DNA of 64,000 nucleotides from assembly GCA_945897865.1 (NCBI GenBank), contig CAMDHJ010000001.1, positions 26,678 through 90,677 of the forward strand. The letters run 5' to 3'. The DNA is from Tepidiphilus sp. J10. Lineage in GTDB: Bacteria > Pseudomonadota > Gammaproteobacteria > Burkholderiales > Thiobacillaceae. Below the pieces are notes generated by a model that saw only the letters and a program-made list of their open reading frames with translations, ran no database searches and was not told the DNA's origin. Below, piece after piece: positions 37,897-48,008 of the stretch. Each line of letters opens with the position of its first letter. Position 1 is the stretch's first letter. Position numbers and translations under genes: made by a program.

Positions 37897-38568
37897 TCAT
37901 CGCGACACCACGCGCAATTTCACCGGTTGCGGCAAGTCATCCGGCAATGGATCGTGCAAAGTCATCGCCAGCAGCTCCCGGCGCAAGGCCTCGTCCAGTT
38001 CGGCATTGCCGCTGCCACGATCCATCTGCACGCGGGTGACGCCGCCGCCGACATCGAACCAGAGCTGCGTGATGACCTGGTATTCCTTGCCCTGCAAGGA
38101 TTTCGACCGCTTCAACGAATCTTCCAGCTGGCGAGAAATGCGCTTGGAAAACCAGGCCAGGCGATCCCCTGAGCCACCTCCGCCGAGGGTGGTAATGTCG
38201 CGGCCACCTTTGCGCGCGGCGAGGCCGAAACCATCGCTGCCGGAACCGCCATCGGCATCAAGACCGAGTTGTTCACCCGGCGGCGGGCCTTCATCCTGCG
38301 GCTGGTCGGGAGACGGCGGTGCTTCCAGTTGCACTTCTTCCTGCTGAGTCTGCTCAGGCTCGATTTTTTCCGGCTCCGGCGGCTTTTCCTGCGGCTTCGG
38401 CGGTGGCGGCTTGACCAGCGAAATCTTCTGTACGCGAGTCTTTTCCGGTGGCTTGGCGTTATTGATGAAGTCCTTCACCAGCCAGATCACGCCGATGGTG
38501 AACAGCGCCATGAATAGCATGCCGGCCAAGGCGGGCAGGCGGCTACGCAAAGACTTCTTGCCGGTCAT
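37897..38568 (-). CDS. TonB-like energy transducer
   Basis: N-terminal TM, proline-rich SLVKPPPPKPQEKPPEPEKIEPEQ linker, C-terminal TonB-type domain. Confidence 0.78.
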   Translation of the reverse strand: MTGKKSLRSRLPALAGMLFMALFTIGVIWLVKDFINNAKPPEKTRVQKISLVKPPPPKPQEKPPEPEKIEPEQTQQEEVQLEAPPSPDQPQDEGPPPGEQLGLDADGGSGSDGFGLAARKGGRDITTLGGGGSGDRLAWFSKRISRQLEDSLKRSKSLQGKEYQVITQLWFDVGGGVTRVQMDRGSGNAELDEALRRELLAMTLHDPLPDDLPQPVKLRVVSR

Positions 38569-38570
38569 CT

Positions 38571-38978
38571 TTACTTGACCAGCTTCTGGGTGACCAGACC
38601 CAGTTGGGTGATATCAAGACGGCCGCAAAGGTCCATCACCTCAATCACTTTTTCATACGCAATCTTCGAATCGCCCTTGATCACCACCGGCAAGTCCGGC
38701 GTGATTGCCTTGAAGCCGCGCAAGCGGGTTTCCAGCTCACTCATGCTGACCGGATAGGTATCCAGAAATATCTGACCATTGGCATCGATGGTCACCGCCT
38801 TGGTCTTTGGCTTGCCCAGGCTGGGCGCCGCGCTCGCCTTCGGCAGATTGACCTCGATGCCCTGCACCGTGGCGGTGGTCATGATGATGAAGATCACCAG
38901 CAACACATACGCCAGGTCCAGCATCGGCGTGATGTTGATATCGTCATACGGTTCATTGTCTTCGCGCAGTTCAGCCAC
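38571..38978 (-). CDS. exbD: ExbD/TolR biopolymer transporter
   Basis: DDINITPMLDLAYVLLVIFIIMTTATVQGIEVNLPKAS; GTG start at 38978 preceded by GGAGG (38988-38992); the longer ORF start reads through an upstream tandem repeat. Confidence 0.9.
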   Translation of the reverse strand: MAELREDNEPYDDINITPMLDLAYVLLVIFIIMTTATVQGIEVNLPKASAAPSLGKPKTKAVTIDANGQIFLDTYPVSMSELETRLRGFKAITPDLPVVIKGDSKIAYEKVIEVMDLCGRLDITQLGLVTQKLVK

Positions 38979-39003
38979 GGCTGGAACCTCCCAAATGAGA
39001 AAA

Positions 39004-39051
39004 GGCAACCGCAGTGGCAACCGAAGCGGCAACCGAAGCGGCAACCGAAGC
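39004..39051. repeat. 12-bp tandem repeat (GGCAACCGAAGC) x4
   Basis: GGCAACCGCAGT GGCAACCGAAGC GGCAACCGAAGC GGCAACCGAAGC read directly, between exbD and exbB. Confidence 0.95.
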
Positions 39052-39104
39052 CGTCGATCCCTCAGTCTGCAAATGGCGGGGGAGGGGAGCGGTAAACGCC
39101 GCGT

Positions 39105-40880
39105 TCATCGCGAGTAGGTCTCCGCGATCTTGGCGATGTATTCGTCGACGAATACATGCATGTCGGCGCTGATCGATTTGATGCGCGAGCCCAGATAGTT
39201 GTAGCCAAACAGAGATGGAATTGCCACGCCCACACCGGCCGCCGTCGCCACCAGCGCCGCCGCGATACCTGGCGCGATCGCCGCCACGTTGACATCACCG
39301 GTGGCGGCAATCGCCGCAAAGGTAATCATCACGCCGATCACAGTGCCAAGCAGACCCAGAAACGGGCCGCCCGAGATCGCGATGGTCAACAGCACCATCA
39401 GGTTGTTAAGCTTCTGGTTCTCGCGCACCAAAGTGCCGTCGAGTGTGGCGCGAATGGTATTCAACGCTTGCGGCGAGAGCTCCAATTGGGTGCGTTCGCC
39501 CTTGCGTTTCTTCACTTCCTGGATACCCGCATGGTAGATGCGGTAAAGGCTGGAGTTCTGAAAGTGGTCATGGTGTCCAAACATGATCGACGCCAATCCC
39601 GCGTCCTTCAGATCCGCGTCTGCGGGATTGTCATCGGCATCCAGCGTAGCGGTATCTCCGCCTTTGAGGCCACGAAACGCCTCCATGAATTGTCGGTTTG
39701 CCTTGTCGGTCTTTCCAATCACCATTGACTTGGTGACCATCACCATCGTGCTGATGCCCAGCATGATCATCAGAATCACGATGACCACCCAGCCGTCCAA
39801 CGTCACGCTTTGCAGAATCACGCCAAAGTACGAAGTCTCACCGCCGCCTTCGGCTTCCTCGCTTTCACCGTAAACGGTCAGCTTGGCCTCGGCGCCCTGA
39901 CCCAGCGCAGCCGCCCTGACCCAATCCTCACCGCGCGCCACATTGGACATAGCCAGCTCATCGATCTCACCGACCAATCCCCGGCCCAGCGTGATTTCAC
40001 CGCCCATGTCCGGACAGATCGCCGTCGACTCGGCAACCTTCTGCCCATTCACGAACAGCGCAGTTCCTTCCTCCACCGTCAGCGCGACGTGATGCCACAC
40101 CCCTACCGGCAGATCGACCAGCGGCTCGGTGCTCAGGCTGACGCTGCCATCATTCACCGCCACGACCAGCTTGCCCGAATTCAGCGCGACCACGATCGAT
40201 TTGTCGCCATCCTGCTGGCTGAACAGAACCGAGTTCTGGCCTTCGGTGCTCAGCCGCACCCAAGTCGAAAAAGTGACTCCGGCAGCACGACTGATCTTGA
40301 GTGAAGGCGAGGCGGGTATCACCAGGGTTGATTCGCCCTCGAACTTGATACCTTCCCCGATCGCGGCACCGGAAAAACGCGCCCCGGTGAATTCCCGCGC
40401 ATGGTTGGCATAGCCGGTGACATCCTGCGGCGTGCCGGAGGACTCGGCAAAATGCCAGACACCAAGCTGATTCACATCGTAGGTGCCTTTGGCATCGCTG
40501 CCGGCAGCGACCTCTTCATGGCCGGAATAAAGCCAGATCTTCTGCGTATTGTTGCCGGGCTGCAGATTCGGCACCTGCACCCAGATCATCGCCATCTCGC
40601 CGAGTGAATCAAACTTCTCGATATGGAATTTCAGCGGTGTCTTGTCGTCTTCAGCGATGAACCTTAGATCTGCCCCGTCCTCCCTGGCCGACACAAAATC
40701 AAAATTTCCAGTATGCAAGCGCACCAGCACCGGAACATTCGCCAGACCTGCCTTCAAATCCGCGCCATCTGCGGCGGTATTCAACGTAATCGCCTTGCGC
40801 GAACTCCATTCGTCGTTCCACCAAGCCTGGGCCGGCAACGTCGCGGCAAGCAACAACAGGGAAAACAGGATACGGATCAT
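39105..40880 (-). CDS. MotA/TolQ/ExbB proton-channel protein with N-terminal DUF2341 and LamG/concanavalin-like domains
   Basis: N-term WWNDEWSSRKAITLNTAADGADLK; LamG-like SSVLFSQQDGDKSIVVALNSGKLVV...GVWHHVALTVEEGTALFVNGQKVAES; C-term GGPFLGLLGTVIGVMITFAAIAATGDVNVAAIAPGIAAALVATAAGVGVAIPSLFGYN. Confidence 0.9.
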   Translation of the reverse strand: MIRILFSLLLLAATLPAQAWWNDEWSSRKAITLNTAADGADLKAGLANVPVLVRLHTGNFDFVSAREDGADLRFIAEDDKTPLKFHIEKFDSLGEMAMIWVQVPNLQPGNNTQKIWLYSGHEEVAAGSDAKGTYDVNQLGVWHFAESSGTPQDVTGYANHAREFTGARFSGAAIGEGIKFEGESTLVIPASPSLKISRAAGVTFSTWVRLSTEGQNSVLFSQQDGDKSIVVALNSGKLVVAVNDGSVSLSTEPLVDLPVGVWHHVALTVEEGTALFVNGQKVAESTAICPDMGGEITLGRGLVGEIDELAMSNVARGEDWVRAAALGQGAEAKLTVYGESEEAEGGGETSYFGVILQSVTLDGWVVIVILMIMLGISTMVMVTKSMVIGKTDKANRQFMEAFRGLKGGDTATLDADDNPADADLKDAGLASIMFGHHDHFQNSSLYRIYHAGIQEVKKRKGERTQLELSPQALNTIRATLDGTLVRENQKLNNLMVLLTIAISGGPFLGLLGTVIGVMITFAAIAATGDVNVAAIAPGIAAALVATAAGVGVAIPSLFGYNYLGSRIKSISADMHVFVDEYIAKIAETYSR

Positions 40881-41215
40881 GGGGACACGAGCCAGTCTGG
40901 AAAACAAGCAGTATTCGCGAATCTGGTTACAAGCCGATTACCTCGACATGAGCCGTTCGGTTCATGCCGGGCATTCCAACGGGATGCTTTTGCCTGTTGC
41001 AGACGATTTTCTGGGCGACGTGATGGCTGCAAATAGACGATGCGCCAAGATTGCCGCAATGCACTTCCTGTCTTCCGCCACACCCGTATGAGGCGTCATG
41101 GAACCATGCCAAATCGAGATAGAACTGTCATCGACGGGTATTAGTATCCGGGCCGGTGAAAGTCAGCCATCGGCTGCTTTTTGATCGAATATTGCAAAGA
41201 TTAGGAGTGATCTTG

Positions 41216-41893
41216 ATGGCACACATGTACAACAAAGCAACCGCAATCGTGATTGCATTGGCACTAACCTTGTCTTGGTCTGCCATCGGTTGGACCGCAA
41301 CTACAGGACAGCATGAACTCAATGAAGCCGTTTATGCCCGCGATTACGATGCAGTCAAAGCACTGCTTGCCGCTCGCGTTGATGTCAATGCAAAGGATAG
41401 TCAGGGCATCACCCCCTTGATCCTTGCTGCCATGAACGGAGACAGTGTTTTAATCAATTCGCTATTGGAAGCTGGGGCTGACGCGAATGCAAAAGCCCAA
41501 ACCGGCCATACCGCTTTGATTCTGGCTGTGCAGGAGGGTGGCCTGGACTTGGCAAAACCTTTGCTGGCCGCTGGTGCCGATGTCAACGCACGAATCAACA
41601 ATGGCGAAACAGCCTTGATTCGAGCTACGTTGAAAAATGACATAGAACTTGCACGTGCCCTGCTCGCGGCCCGAGCCAATGTCAACGCCAAACGAAGTGA
41701 TGGCGCAACACCCTTGATTCTGGCCGCGCGAGCCGGGCATGCGGAGATGGTTAAGACTCTACTCGATGCCGGCGCGGACATCAGTGCCAAACAGCGCAAT
41801 GGCGCCACGGCCTTGGCTTTGGCAAATAAACATCATCATCTGGCGGTGGTGCAACTCATCAGCCAGGCCGGCGCCGGGCAAGCCAAGAACTGA
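41216..41893 (+). CDS. Exported ankyrin-repeat protein
   Basis: Five ankyrin repeats (LLAARVDVNAKDSQGITPLILAAMNGD...); signal peptide; ORF open from 41156. Confidence 0.88.
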   Translation: MAHMYNKATAIVIALALTLSWSAIGWTATTGQHELNEAVYARDYDAVKALLAARVDVNAKDSQGITPLILAAMNGDSVLINSLLEAGADANAKAQTGHTALILAVQEGGLDLAKPLLAAGADVNARINNGETALIRATLKNDIELARALLAARANVNAKRSDGATPLILAARAGHAEMVKTLLDAGADISAKQRNGATALALANKHHHLAVVQLISQAGAGQAKN

Positions 41894-41918
41894 TCGTGGC
41901 GATTCTTCGTTAACTGGG

Positions 41919-43937
41919 TTACGCGCGATGTGCATGAATGTGCACGGTGTTGACCAATGTGGCATCCGACGTCCCCACGCCGAGGACATCCAACAGCGGC
42001 CCCAGGTGCGACTCGTAGCGCTTCCAACGTGCTATTGACGTCTGATGGATGGGCTGTCTCACTTGCGCGACGCTTGCGGTCTTGACCAAGCGATTTGTTT
42101 CATGCGAGCGAAGGCAGGCCGGATCCCATTCCAGTCCGCAATGCGCCAGCATCCTGCGTGCCACATTTTCAGTATCGTTGACCAGTTCCTCGTATTCGAT
42201 CTCCAGCATGAATCCCATGGGCAGCACTTGCCGCCAGTGGGCCATGAGTTTTTCATATGCCAGGAAGTAATGGCCCAGTTCCACAAGATCGTAGGAATAA
42301 GGCTGCCCATTCGTGAACAGATTCGTAAAGCAGGATAGACAGATGGCTACAGGATCCCTGCGGATGTGGATGACGCGCGAATCCGGAAGCGCCAGCGCAA
42401 TCAGCCCAAGATGCCTGAAATTGGTGGGCATCTTGTCAGTCACGCGATCTTGTGCGCCCTTGGCGTTCACGACCCTTTGGCGATATTGACGGCCTACCTG
42501 GCTGAGGATCTCGCTTGAAGCCTGATTGATCCAGTCCGGGTAGTGGGATGCCAGCCTGAGGCTTGTTTCCTGGATGATCAGATTCAAGTCAGGTCGCTCC
42601 CCGGCGGCATAGACACGGGGATGACTCGCCAGGATTTGTTCGGTAAGCGTGGTCCCCGAACGTGGCATGCCAACGATAAAGACTGGGGTGTGATTGGATG
42701 TGTTTACCACATCGGTATTTGCCAAGCGTTCAGCGTTGTATGACCGCTTGATAGAGTCGAAGAATGCTTCGTCTTTTGCGACGTCATACTTGAACTCCGC
42801 CCGCTTCAGGCGAGCCCCTTGCGCGAAATGCAAGAAGGCGCGATCCGGTGTCTGGCCGATATCGTCCAAGACCTTCCCTGCCGTGTAATGCAGGTAGATT
42901 CGTTCATTGACCGAAATCCCGGCTGTGTCCAGCATCGATTCGATCAGTTCCAGTGTCGGGTCACCCGGCTCGGAGCGTTCCAGAAATGCGCGATGGTAGT
43001 GGGCTTCCGCATACTCTGGTTTGAGTTCCAATGCTCGCCGGAAAGCGGCTTTGGCCTCGTCCATGCGGCCCAGTTGCATGAGCGCGGTGCCCTTGTTGTT
43101 ATGCGCTTCGGCAAAATTCGCGTCGAGCGCGATAGCATGTTCATGGCTGGCCACAGCTTCTTCGGCTCGGTCCAATTCCAGAAGCAAGCCACCCAGATTG
43201 TCATGCGCATCCGCATACTCGGGCTTGAGATCAATCGCATGCTGAAAGCGGGTCAAGGCCTCGTCCATGCGGTTCAGGCCGAGTAGCACAACACCCAGTT
43301 GGTTATGTGCCTCCGGATAATCCGGTTGCAGGGCAATAGCGCGGGTCAAACTTTCCAATGCCTCGACAGGACGTTTCAGATCGAGAAGGGCGAGGGCACG
43401 GTTGAAATGGGCTTCGGCGTAATCGGTGTTGATCCTGATGGCCTGATTGAAGCTTGCCAGAGCATCCGCGACTCGTTTCAGATCACGCAGTACGTTGCCC
43501 CGGTTATTGTGTGCCAAGGCGTAACCGGGCATCAGGGCGATGGCGCGATCAAAGCTGCTTAAAGCCTGATCCAGACGATTCAACGCCTGTAGCGCGAGCC
43601 CTCGATTATTCTGAGCGGCCACATGATCCGGTCTCAAGACCAGGGCCTGATCGTAGCAGGCCAGCGCCTCCTCCAGACGACCCTGCCCTTGCCGCACGAT
43701 GGCCAGGTTGTAATGCACATTGGCCTGATTGGGGCTGAGTTGCAGAGATTTTTCGAGGTGTCGCGCGCCCTCCTCGATGCGACCTTGCTGCAAGCACAGG
43801 GTGCCTAGATTGGTAAGGGCATCGACATGGTCTCCATCCATGACCAATAGTCGTTCGTACAACATTTTGGCTTCACCTAGCCGACCATCTTGATACAGGC
43901 CTTGAGCCTGAGAAAACAGCGTGGATGTGTTCGACAT
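41919..43937 (-). CDS. TPR-repeat protein with C-terminal sulfotransferase domain
   Basis: About 10 TPRs, then PVFIVGMPRSGTTLTEQILASHPRVYAAGE (5'-PSB motif) and DSRVIHIRRDPVAICLSCF (3'-PB-like); start at MSNTSTLFSQAQ. Confidence 0.9.
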   Translation of the reverse strand: MSNTSTLFSQAQGLYQDGRLGEAKMLYERLLVMDGDHVDALTNLGTLCLQQGRIEEGARHLEKSLQLSPNQANVHYNLAIVRQGQGRLEEALACYDQALVLRPDHVAAQNNRGLALQALNRLDQALSSFDRAIALMPGYALAHNNRGNVLRDLKRVADALASFNQAIRINTDYAEAHFNRALALLDLKRPVEALESLTRAIALQPDYPEAHNQLGVVLLGLNRMDEALTRFQHAIDLKPEYADAHDNLGGLLLELDRAEEAVASHEHAIALDANFAEAHNNKGTALMQLGRMDEAKAAFRRALELKPEYAEAHYHRAFLERSEPGDPTLELIESMLDTAGISVNERIYLHYTAGKVLDDIGQTPDRAFLHFAQGARLKRAEFKYDVAKDEAFFDSIKRSYNAERLANTDVVNTSNHTPVFIVGMPRSGTTLTEQILASHPRVYAAGERPDLNLIIQETSLRLASHYPDWINQASSEILSQVGRQYRQRVVNAKGAQDRVTDKMPTNFRHLGLIALALPDSRVIHIRRDPVAICLSCFTNLFTNGQPYSYDLVELGHYFLAYEKLMAHWRQVLPMGFMLEIEYEELVNDTENVARRMLAHCGLEWDPACLRSHETNRLVKTASVAQVRQPIHQTSIARWKRYESHLGPLLDVLGVGTSDATLVNTVHIHAHRA

Positions 43938-43995
43938 GTCTTGGTGGTCAGGAAAGATGATCAGATCGGCGATGCGAGGCCGGAAGTGCATACCC

Positions 43996-46900
43996 TTATG
44001 GCATGGCTTCCGGGGCGGTACCCGCTGAGTATGAATGGTTGGCATGAGTGCATGACTCCAATCGCCTGTTCTCGCACCACTTCATCCACATTGCTCTGAG
44101 GGCGTCCTCGAAGTTTCGGGCGAAGCGCGGTGCGTCACACAACGGCGAAGCCAGCAACTGTGAACGCAGCCGGCCTCGCAACTCGGATAGCTCGTTCAGT
44201 GCACCCGCATAAGCCACCGCCTTGGCCACATAATTGTCAGAGTCCGCCGCGATCCAGTCACCCAGGCCCGCGTTTGCGAGGATCGTTTCGCCCTGGTGGC
44301 CGATAAACCGATCCCCCTTCAACGTCACTACCGGAACGCCCATCCACAGCCCTTCCACCGAAGTGGTGCCCCCCGGAAAAGGGAATGGATCCAGGGCTAA
44401 ATCCACCCGGTTGTAGGCCGCCAAGTACTCGACACGCGGACTCTGGCCTTCAAATATCAGCCGTTCCTCCTCAATTCCCTGAGCGGCAAAACGCTCCCTG
44501 AGCGCTCGCGCTGGCTCCTCCTCGCCCAGTTCCTTGGTCTTGAGAAACAGCTTCGAATCCGGCAGTTGCAACAATATCCGCGCCCACAGCGCCACCACGG
44601 CATCGTTCAATTTCGACAGTTTGTTGAAACAGCCGAAGGTCACATAACCATTGCTCAGGGCCGGCAACCGAGCGGGTTCAATCGTTAGATTCGGTGGCGT
44701 GAAACAGTAATAAATCTCCGGCAGACGCCAGATCGATTCAGAGAAATGAAATGCCTCATCCTCCGGCGTCACTTGCGGGTCGCCGAGGATGTAATCCATC
44801 CCTGGCACCCCGGTAGTCGCGAAATAGCCCAGCCAGGTGACTTGTACCGGCGCCGGCTTCCAGGCAAATACCGAAAGCCGGTTATGGGCGGTATGGCCGG
44901 CCAGATCGATCAGGATGTCGATGCCATCATCATGCATCCGGCGCGCCAGCGCTTCATCGCTCAAACCGCGCGCATTGATCCAGGCGACAAAACAAGGCTT
45001 GATCCGCTGGGTCAGCGAATCTTCCTGGACGTTGTTGGAATATGCGAAAAGTTCGAGGCGATCCCGATCCAGTGTCGCTAAGGTGCTTTCCAGAAAATAA
45101 CCGACTGGATGTGTGCGTAAGTCGCCGGAAACCAGGCCCACGCGCAACCGTTTGTCCAACACGGGTTGGCAGAACCAACGCTGGTAGGGCTTGGCTCGAT
45201 CCGCTACCAACGCAGCAAATTTCCGTGCACCTTCCAGCATGGTCTGGGGGGATTGATCAGCAATCAGGTTATGCGCGAACAGCGTGTTATGCATCGCATC
45301 CAGATAATGCGGCGTGAACTCGATGCAGCGTTGATAGCACTCCAGCGCCGCCGGTAATTGACCAAGATCGCCAAGGGCGATGCCGAGGTTGTTCCAGGCC
45401 TCGTGATAATCCGCCTTGGCCTCGATCGCGCGGCGAAAACAACTGGCCGCCTCGCCAGACAGCCCCATTTCGCGCAGTGCCACGCCGAGATTGCACCAGG
45501 CTACCGGGTAATCAGCCCGCAGCTTCAATGCCTGTCGATAGCTTGCGGCGGCATCTTCGAAGCGTCTCAGGCCTTTGAGTGCATTGCCCAGATCGAAATT
45601 CGCCTCGGCCGAATCAGGCGAGCGAGCCAACACCTTCCGGTAGAAATGTTCGGCTTCTTGATGCCGATCGAGTAACAGCAGCGCATGTCCCAGATAGGAC
45701 GTAATCAAAGCATGATCGGGATCGAGCGCATAAGCCTTCTCGAACAGTGGCAAGCCCAATTCCGGATGTCCGGCTTCGCAAAAATCACTGCCTTGTTCGC
45801 ACAGTCGCTGGAATACCGAGCGCGAATCGTTGCAACTGGCTCCCGCTTCCAGGCACCATTTCTGCCACATGCCCTTTAGCGCTGACTCGAAATGGCGAGC
45901 AAAGCGCGGGGCGTCACACAACGGCGAAGCAAGCAATTGCGCACGCAATTGCCCACGAAGAGAGGCCAGGGCTTTAAGGTCTTGTGAGCAGGCAACTGCC
46001 TTGGCCACATACTCATCCGGGTCTGCGGCGATCCAATCGGACAATCCCGCATTGACCAGAATCGTCTCGCCCTGATGGCCGATGAAACGCTCTCCGCGCA
46101 AAGTCAGGACGGGCACCCCCATCCACAAGCCATCCAGACTAGTCGTCCCGCCCGGATAGGGAAACGGATCAAGCAACACATCAACCTTGCTGAGCGCGGT
46201 AAAGTACTGCGCACGCGGCGACTGCCCTTCCAGCAAGAGGCGATCTGCGGCGATGCCATGCATGGCGAATCGTTCCCGCAGACGTTGGGCGAACACGGGT
46301 TGGTCCAGCAGCCGCGTCTTCAACAACAGCCGCGAATTCGGAATACGCGCCAGCACATGCGACCACAGCGCAACCACCGAATCATTCAACTTGGCCAACG
46401 CATTGCAACAACCAAACGTGACATAGCCATTCTCCAGCGCCGGCAGCGGGGACGGCTCGATCGCCAGATCCGGCGGCGTGTAACAGTAGTAAACCTCGGG
46501 CAGGCGCCACACCGTTTCGGAGAAATGGGATTTTTCTTCCTCTGGAGTCACTTGCGGGTCGCCCAGGATGTAATCCATTCCCGGCACCCCGGTGGAAGCG
46601 AAATACCCCAGCCAGGTCACCTGAACCGGTGCAGGTTTCCAGGCGAACATCGATAGACGGTTCAGGGTGGTATGACCAGACAGATCAATCAGGATGTCAA
46701 TGGCATCCGCATGAATCCGCGCAGCCAGGGCCGCATCGGACAAGACATGCGCATCAACCCAGGACGCAAAGTGGGGCTTGATCCGGCGGGTCAGATCATC
46801 CGCTGATTTTCCGGTTGAATAAGCGTGCAGTTCGACGACGCGTTGATCGAGGGCGGTCAGCACACTCTCCAGAAAAAAACAGACCGGGTGGGTACGCAGA

Positions 46901-47922
46901 TCGCCGGATACAAAACCTAACCGCAAACGCTTTTCAGGAATGGGCCGCGCGTTCCATCTCTCATAAGGACTAGCTTTGGCCAAGGCCAGAGCGCCAAAAG
47001 CCAGCGCCTGAGCCAGATAGGTTGCGGGTTTCTCGGTGACTGAGTAATTCAGCGCAAAAACCAGGTTGTCACGCGCCTGCATGTAGTCTTGCTGATGGGT
47101 CAACGCCTGCTGGTAGTGCTCGATGGCACGATCCGCCTGGCCAACGTCGATCAAAGCCGCCCCCAGATTGTTCAGCGCCTGCGGATATTCCGGCCTGAGT
47201 TCCAGAGCCCGCTGGTAACTGGCGATGGCCGCCTCCAGCTGACCAACATCCTTGAGTACATTGCCCAGGTTGCAATGGCCCTCAGGATAGTCGGGGTCTA
47301 ACTCAAGAACCTGCTGGTAACAGGCAATCGCTGCATCCAAGCGTCCTAAATCCTCCAGCACCACTCCCATGTTGAAGCGGGTATCCAGATCGTCCGGCTG
47401 CAGCGCGGCAGCACGCTGGTAGTACGTGAGCGCTTCCTCGATACGATTTGTTTCGTGCAAAGCTGCCGCCAGATTGAAGCAGGCTTGCGCATGGTCTGGT
47501 TGGAGTACCAGAACGCGCAGGTAGAGCGAAATCGCAGCCTCGAATTCCCCTTGGTGCGCCAGTGCGCTGCCCAGGTTATTCAGGGCTAGCGGATAGTCCG
47601 CCTTCAATTGCAAAGCATGGCGATAGCAAGTGATGGCCGTGTCGAAATCGCCTAAATCCTGATAAGCGAAACCCAGATTGTTGTGTATCTCCGGATCATC
47701 CGGAGACACGGATAAAGCGAGTTTGAAGTGCTCCACAGCGACTGCGGAATTGCCCGCCTGATAGGCCGCCAAACCGAGATGCAATCGCAGCTTGACCTGA
47801 TCGGGGTGGTGATGCGCCAGTACCTCATACAAACTGATTGCCTCATCTATCCGGCCCGCACGATGCAATGCGACGGCCTGACGAAATTCAGATTCGGGAA
47901 AAGCATTTTGGCTTGCAGGCAT
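43996..47922 (-). CDS. TPR protein with two tandem OGT/SPINDLY-like (GT41) glycosyltransferase domains
   Basis: Arrangement TPR-OGT-TPR-OGT; both OGT units carry RLGFVSGDLRTHPV, DILIDLSGHT, QVTWLGYFA(S/T)TGVPGMDYILGDPQVTPE, PFPYPGGTTSLDGLWMGVPVLTL. Confidence 0.93.
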   Translation of the reverse strand: MPASQNAFPESEFRQAVALHRAGRIDEAISLYEVLAHHHPDQVKLRLHLGLAAYQAGNSAVAVEHFKLALSVSPDDPEIHNNLGFAYQDLGDFDTAITCYRHALQLKADYPLALNNLGSALAHQGEFEAAISLYLRVLVLQPDHAQACFNLAAALHETNRIEEALTYYQRAAALQPDDLDTRFNMGVVLEDLGRLDAAIACYQQVLELDPDYPEGHCNLGNVLKDVGQLEAAIASYQRALELRPEYPQALNNLGAALIDVGQADRAIEHYQQALTHQQDYMQARDNLVFALNYSVTEKPATYLAQALAFGALALAKASPYERWNARPIPEKRLRLGFVSGDLRTHPVCFFLESVLTALDQRVVELHAYSTGKSADDLTRRIKPHFASWVDAHVLSDAALAARIHADAIDILIDLSGHTTLNRLSMFAWKPAPVQVTWLGYFASTGVPGMDYILGDPQVTPEEEKSHFSETVWRLPEVYYCYTPPDLAIEPSPLPALENGYVTFGCCNALAKLNDSVVALWSHVLARIPNSRLLLKTRLLDQPVFAQRLRERFAMHGIAADRLLLEGQSPRAQYFTALSKVDVLLDPFPYPGGTTSLDGLWMGVPVLTLRGERFIGHQGETILVNAGLSDWIAADPDEYVAKAVACSQDLKALASLRGQLRAQLLASPLCDAPRFARHFESALKGMWQKWCLEAGASCNDSRSVFQRLCEQGSDFCEAGHPELGLPLFEKAYALDPDHALITSYLGHALLLLDRHQEAEHFYRKVLARSPDSAEANFDLGNALKGLRRFEDAAASYRQALKLRADYPVAWCNLGVALREMGLSGEAASCFRRAIEAKADYHEAWNNLGIALGDLGQLPAALECYQRCIEFTPHYLDAMHNTLFAHNLIADQSPQTMLEGARKFAALVADRAKPYQRWFCQPVLDKRLRVGLVSGDLRTHPVGYFLESTLATLDRDRLELFAYSNNVQEDSLTQRIKPCFVAWINARGLSDEALARRMHDDGIDILIDLAGHTAHNRLSVFAWKPAPVQVTWLGYFATTGVPGMDYILGDPQVTPEDEAFHFSESIWRLPEIYYCFTPPNLTIEPARLPALSNGYVTFGCFNKLSKLNDAVVALWARILLQLPDSKLFLKTKELGEEEPARALRERFAAQGIEEERLIFEGQSPRVEYLAAYNRVDLALDPFPFPGGTTSVEGLWMGVPVVTLKGDRFIGHQGETILANAGLGDWIAADSDNYVAKAVAYAGALNELSELRGRLRSQLLASPLCDAPRFARNFEDALRAMWMKWCENRRLESCTHANHSYSAGTAPEAMP

Positions 47923-48008
47923 GTTGAAGTAGCGATACTGAAGTTGGACAAATTGCCGCGCCTTCCCTCACAAGGAGAGTGCGGTCAACCCGTTGAAACT
48001 GTAAAAAC

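Noticed and set aside
43300-47900. Regularly spaced repeats resembling a CRISPR-like or satellite array
   Set aside because: About 102-bp periodicity is explained by 34-aa TPR units in coding sequence.
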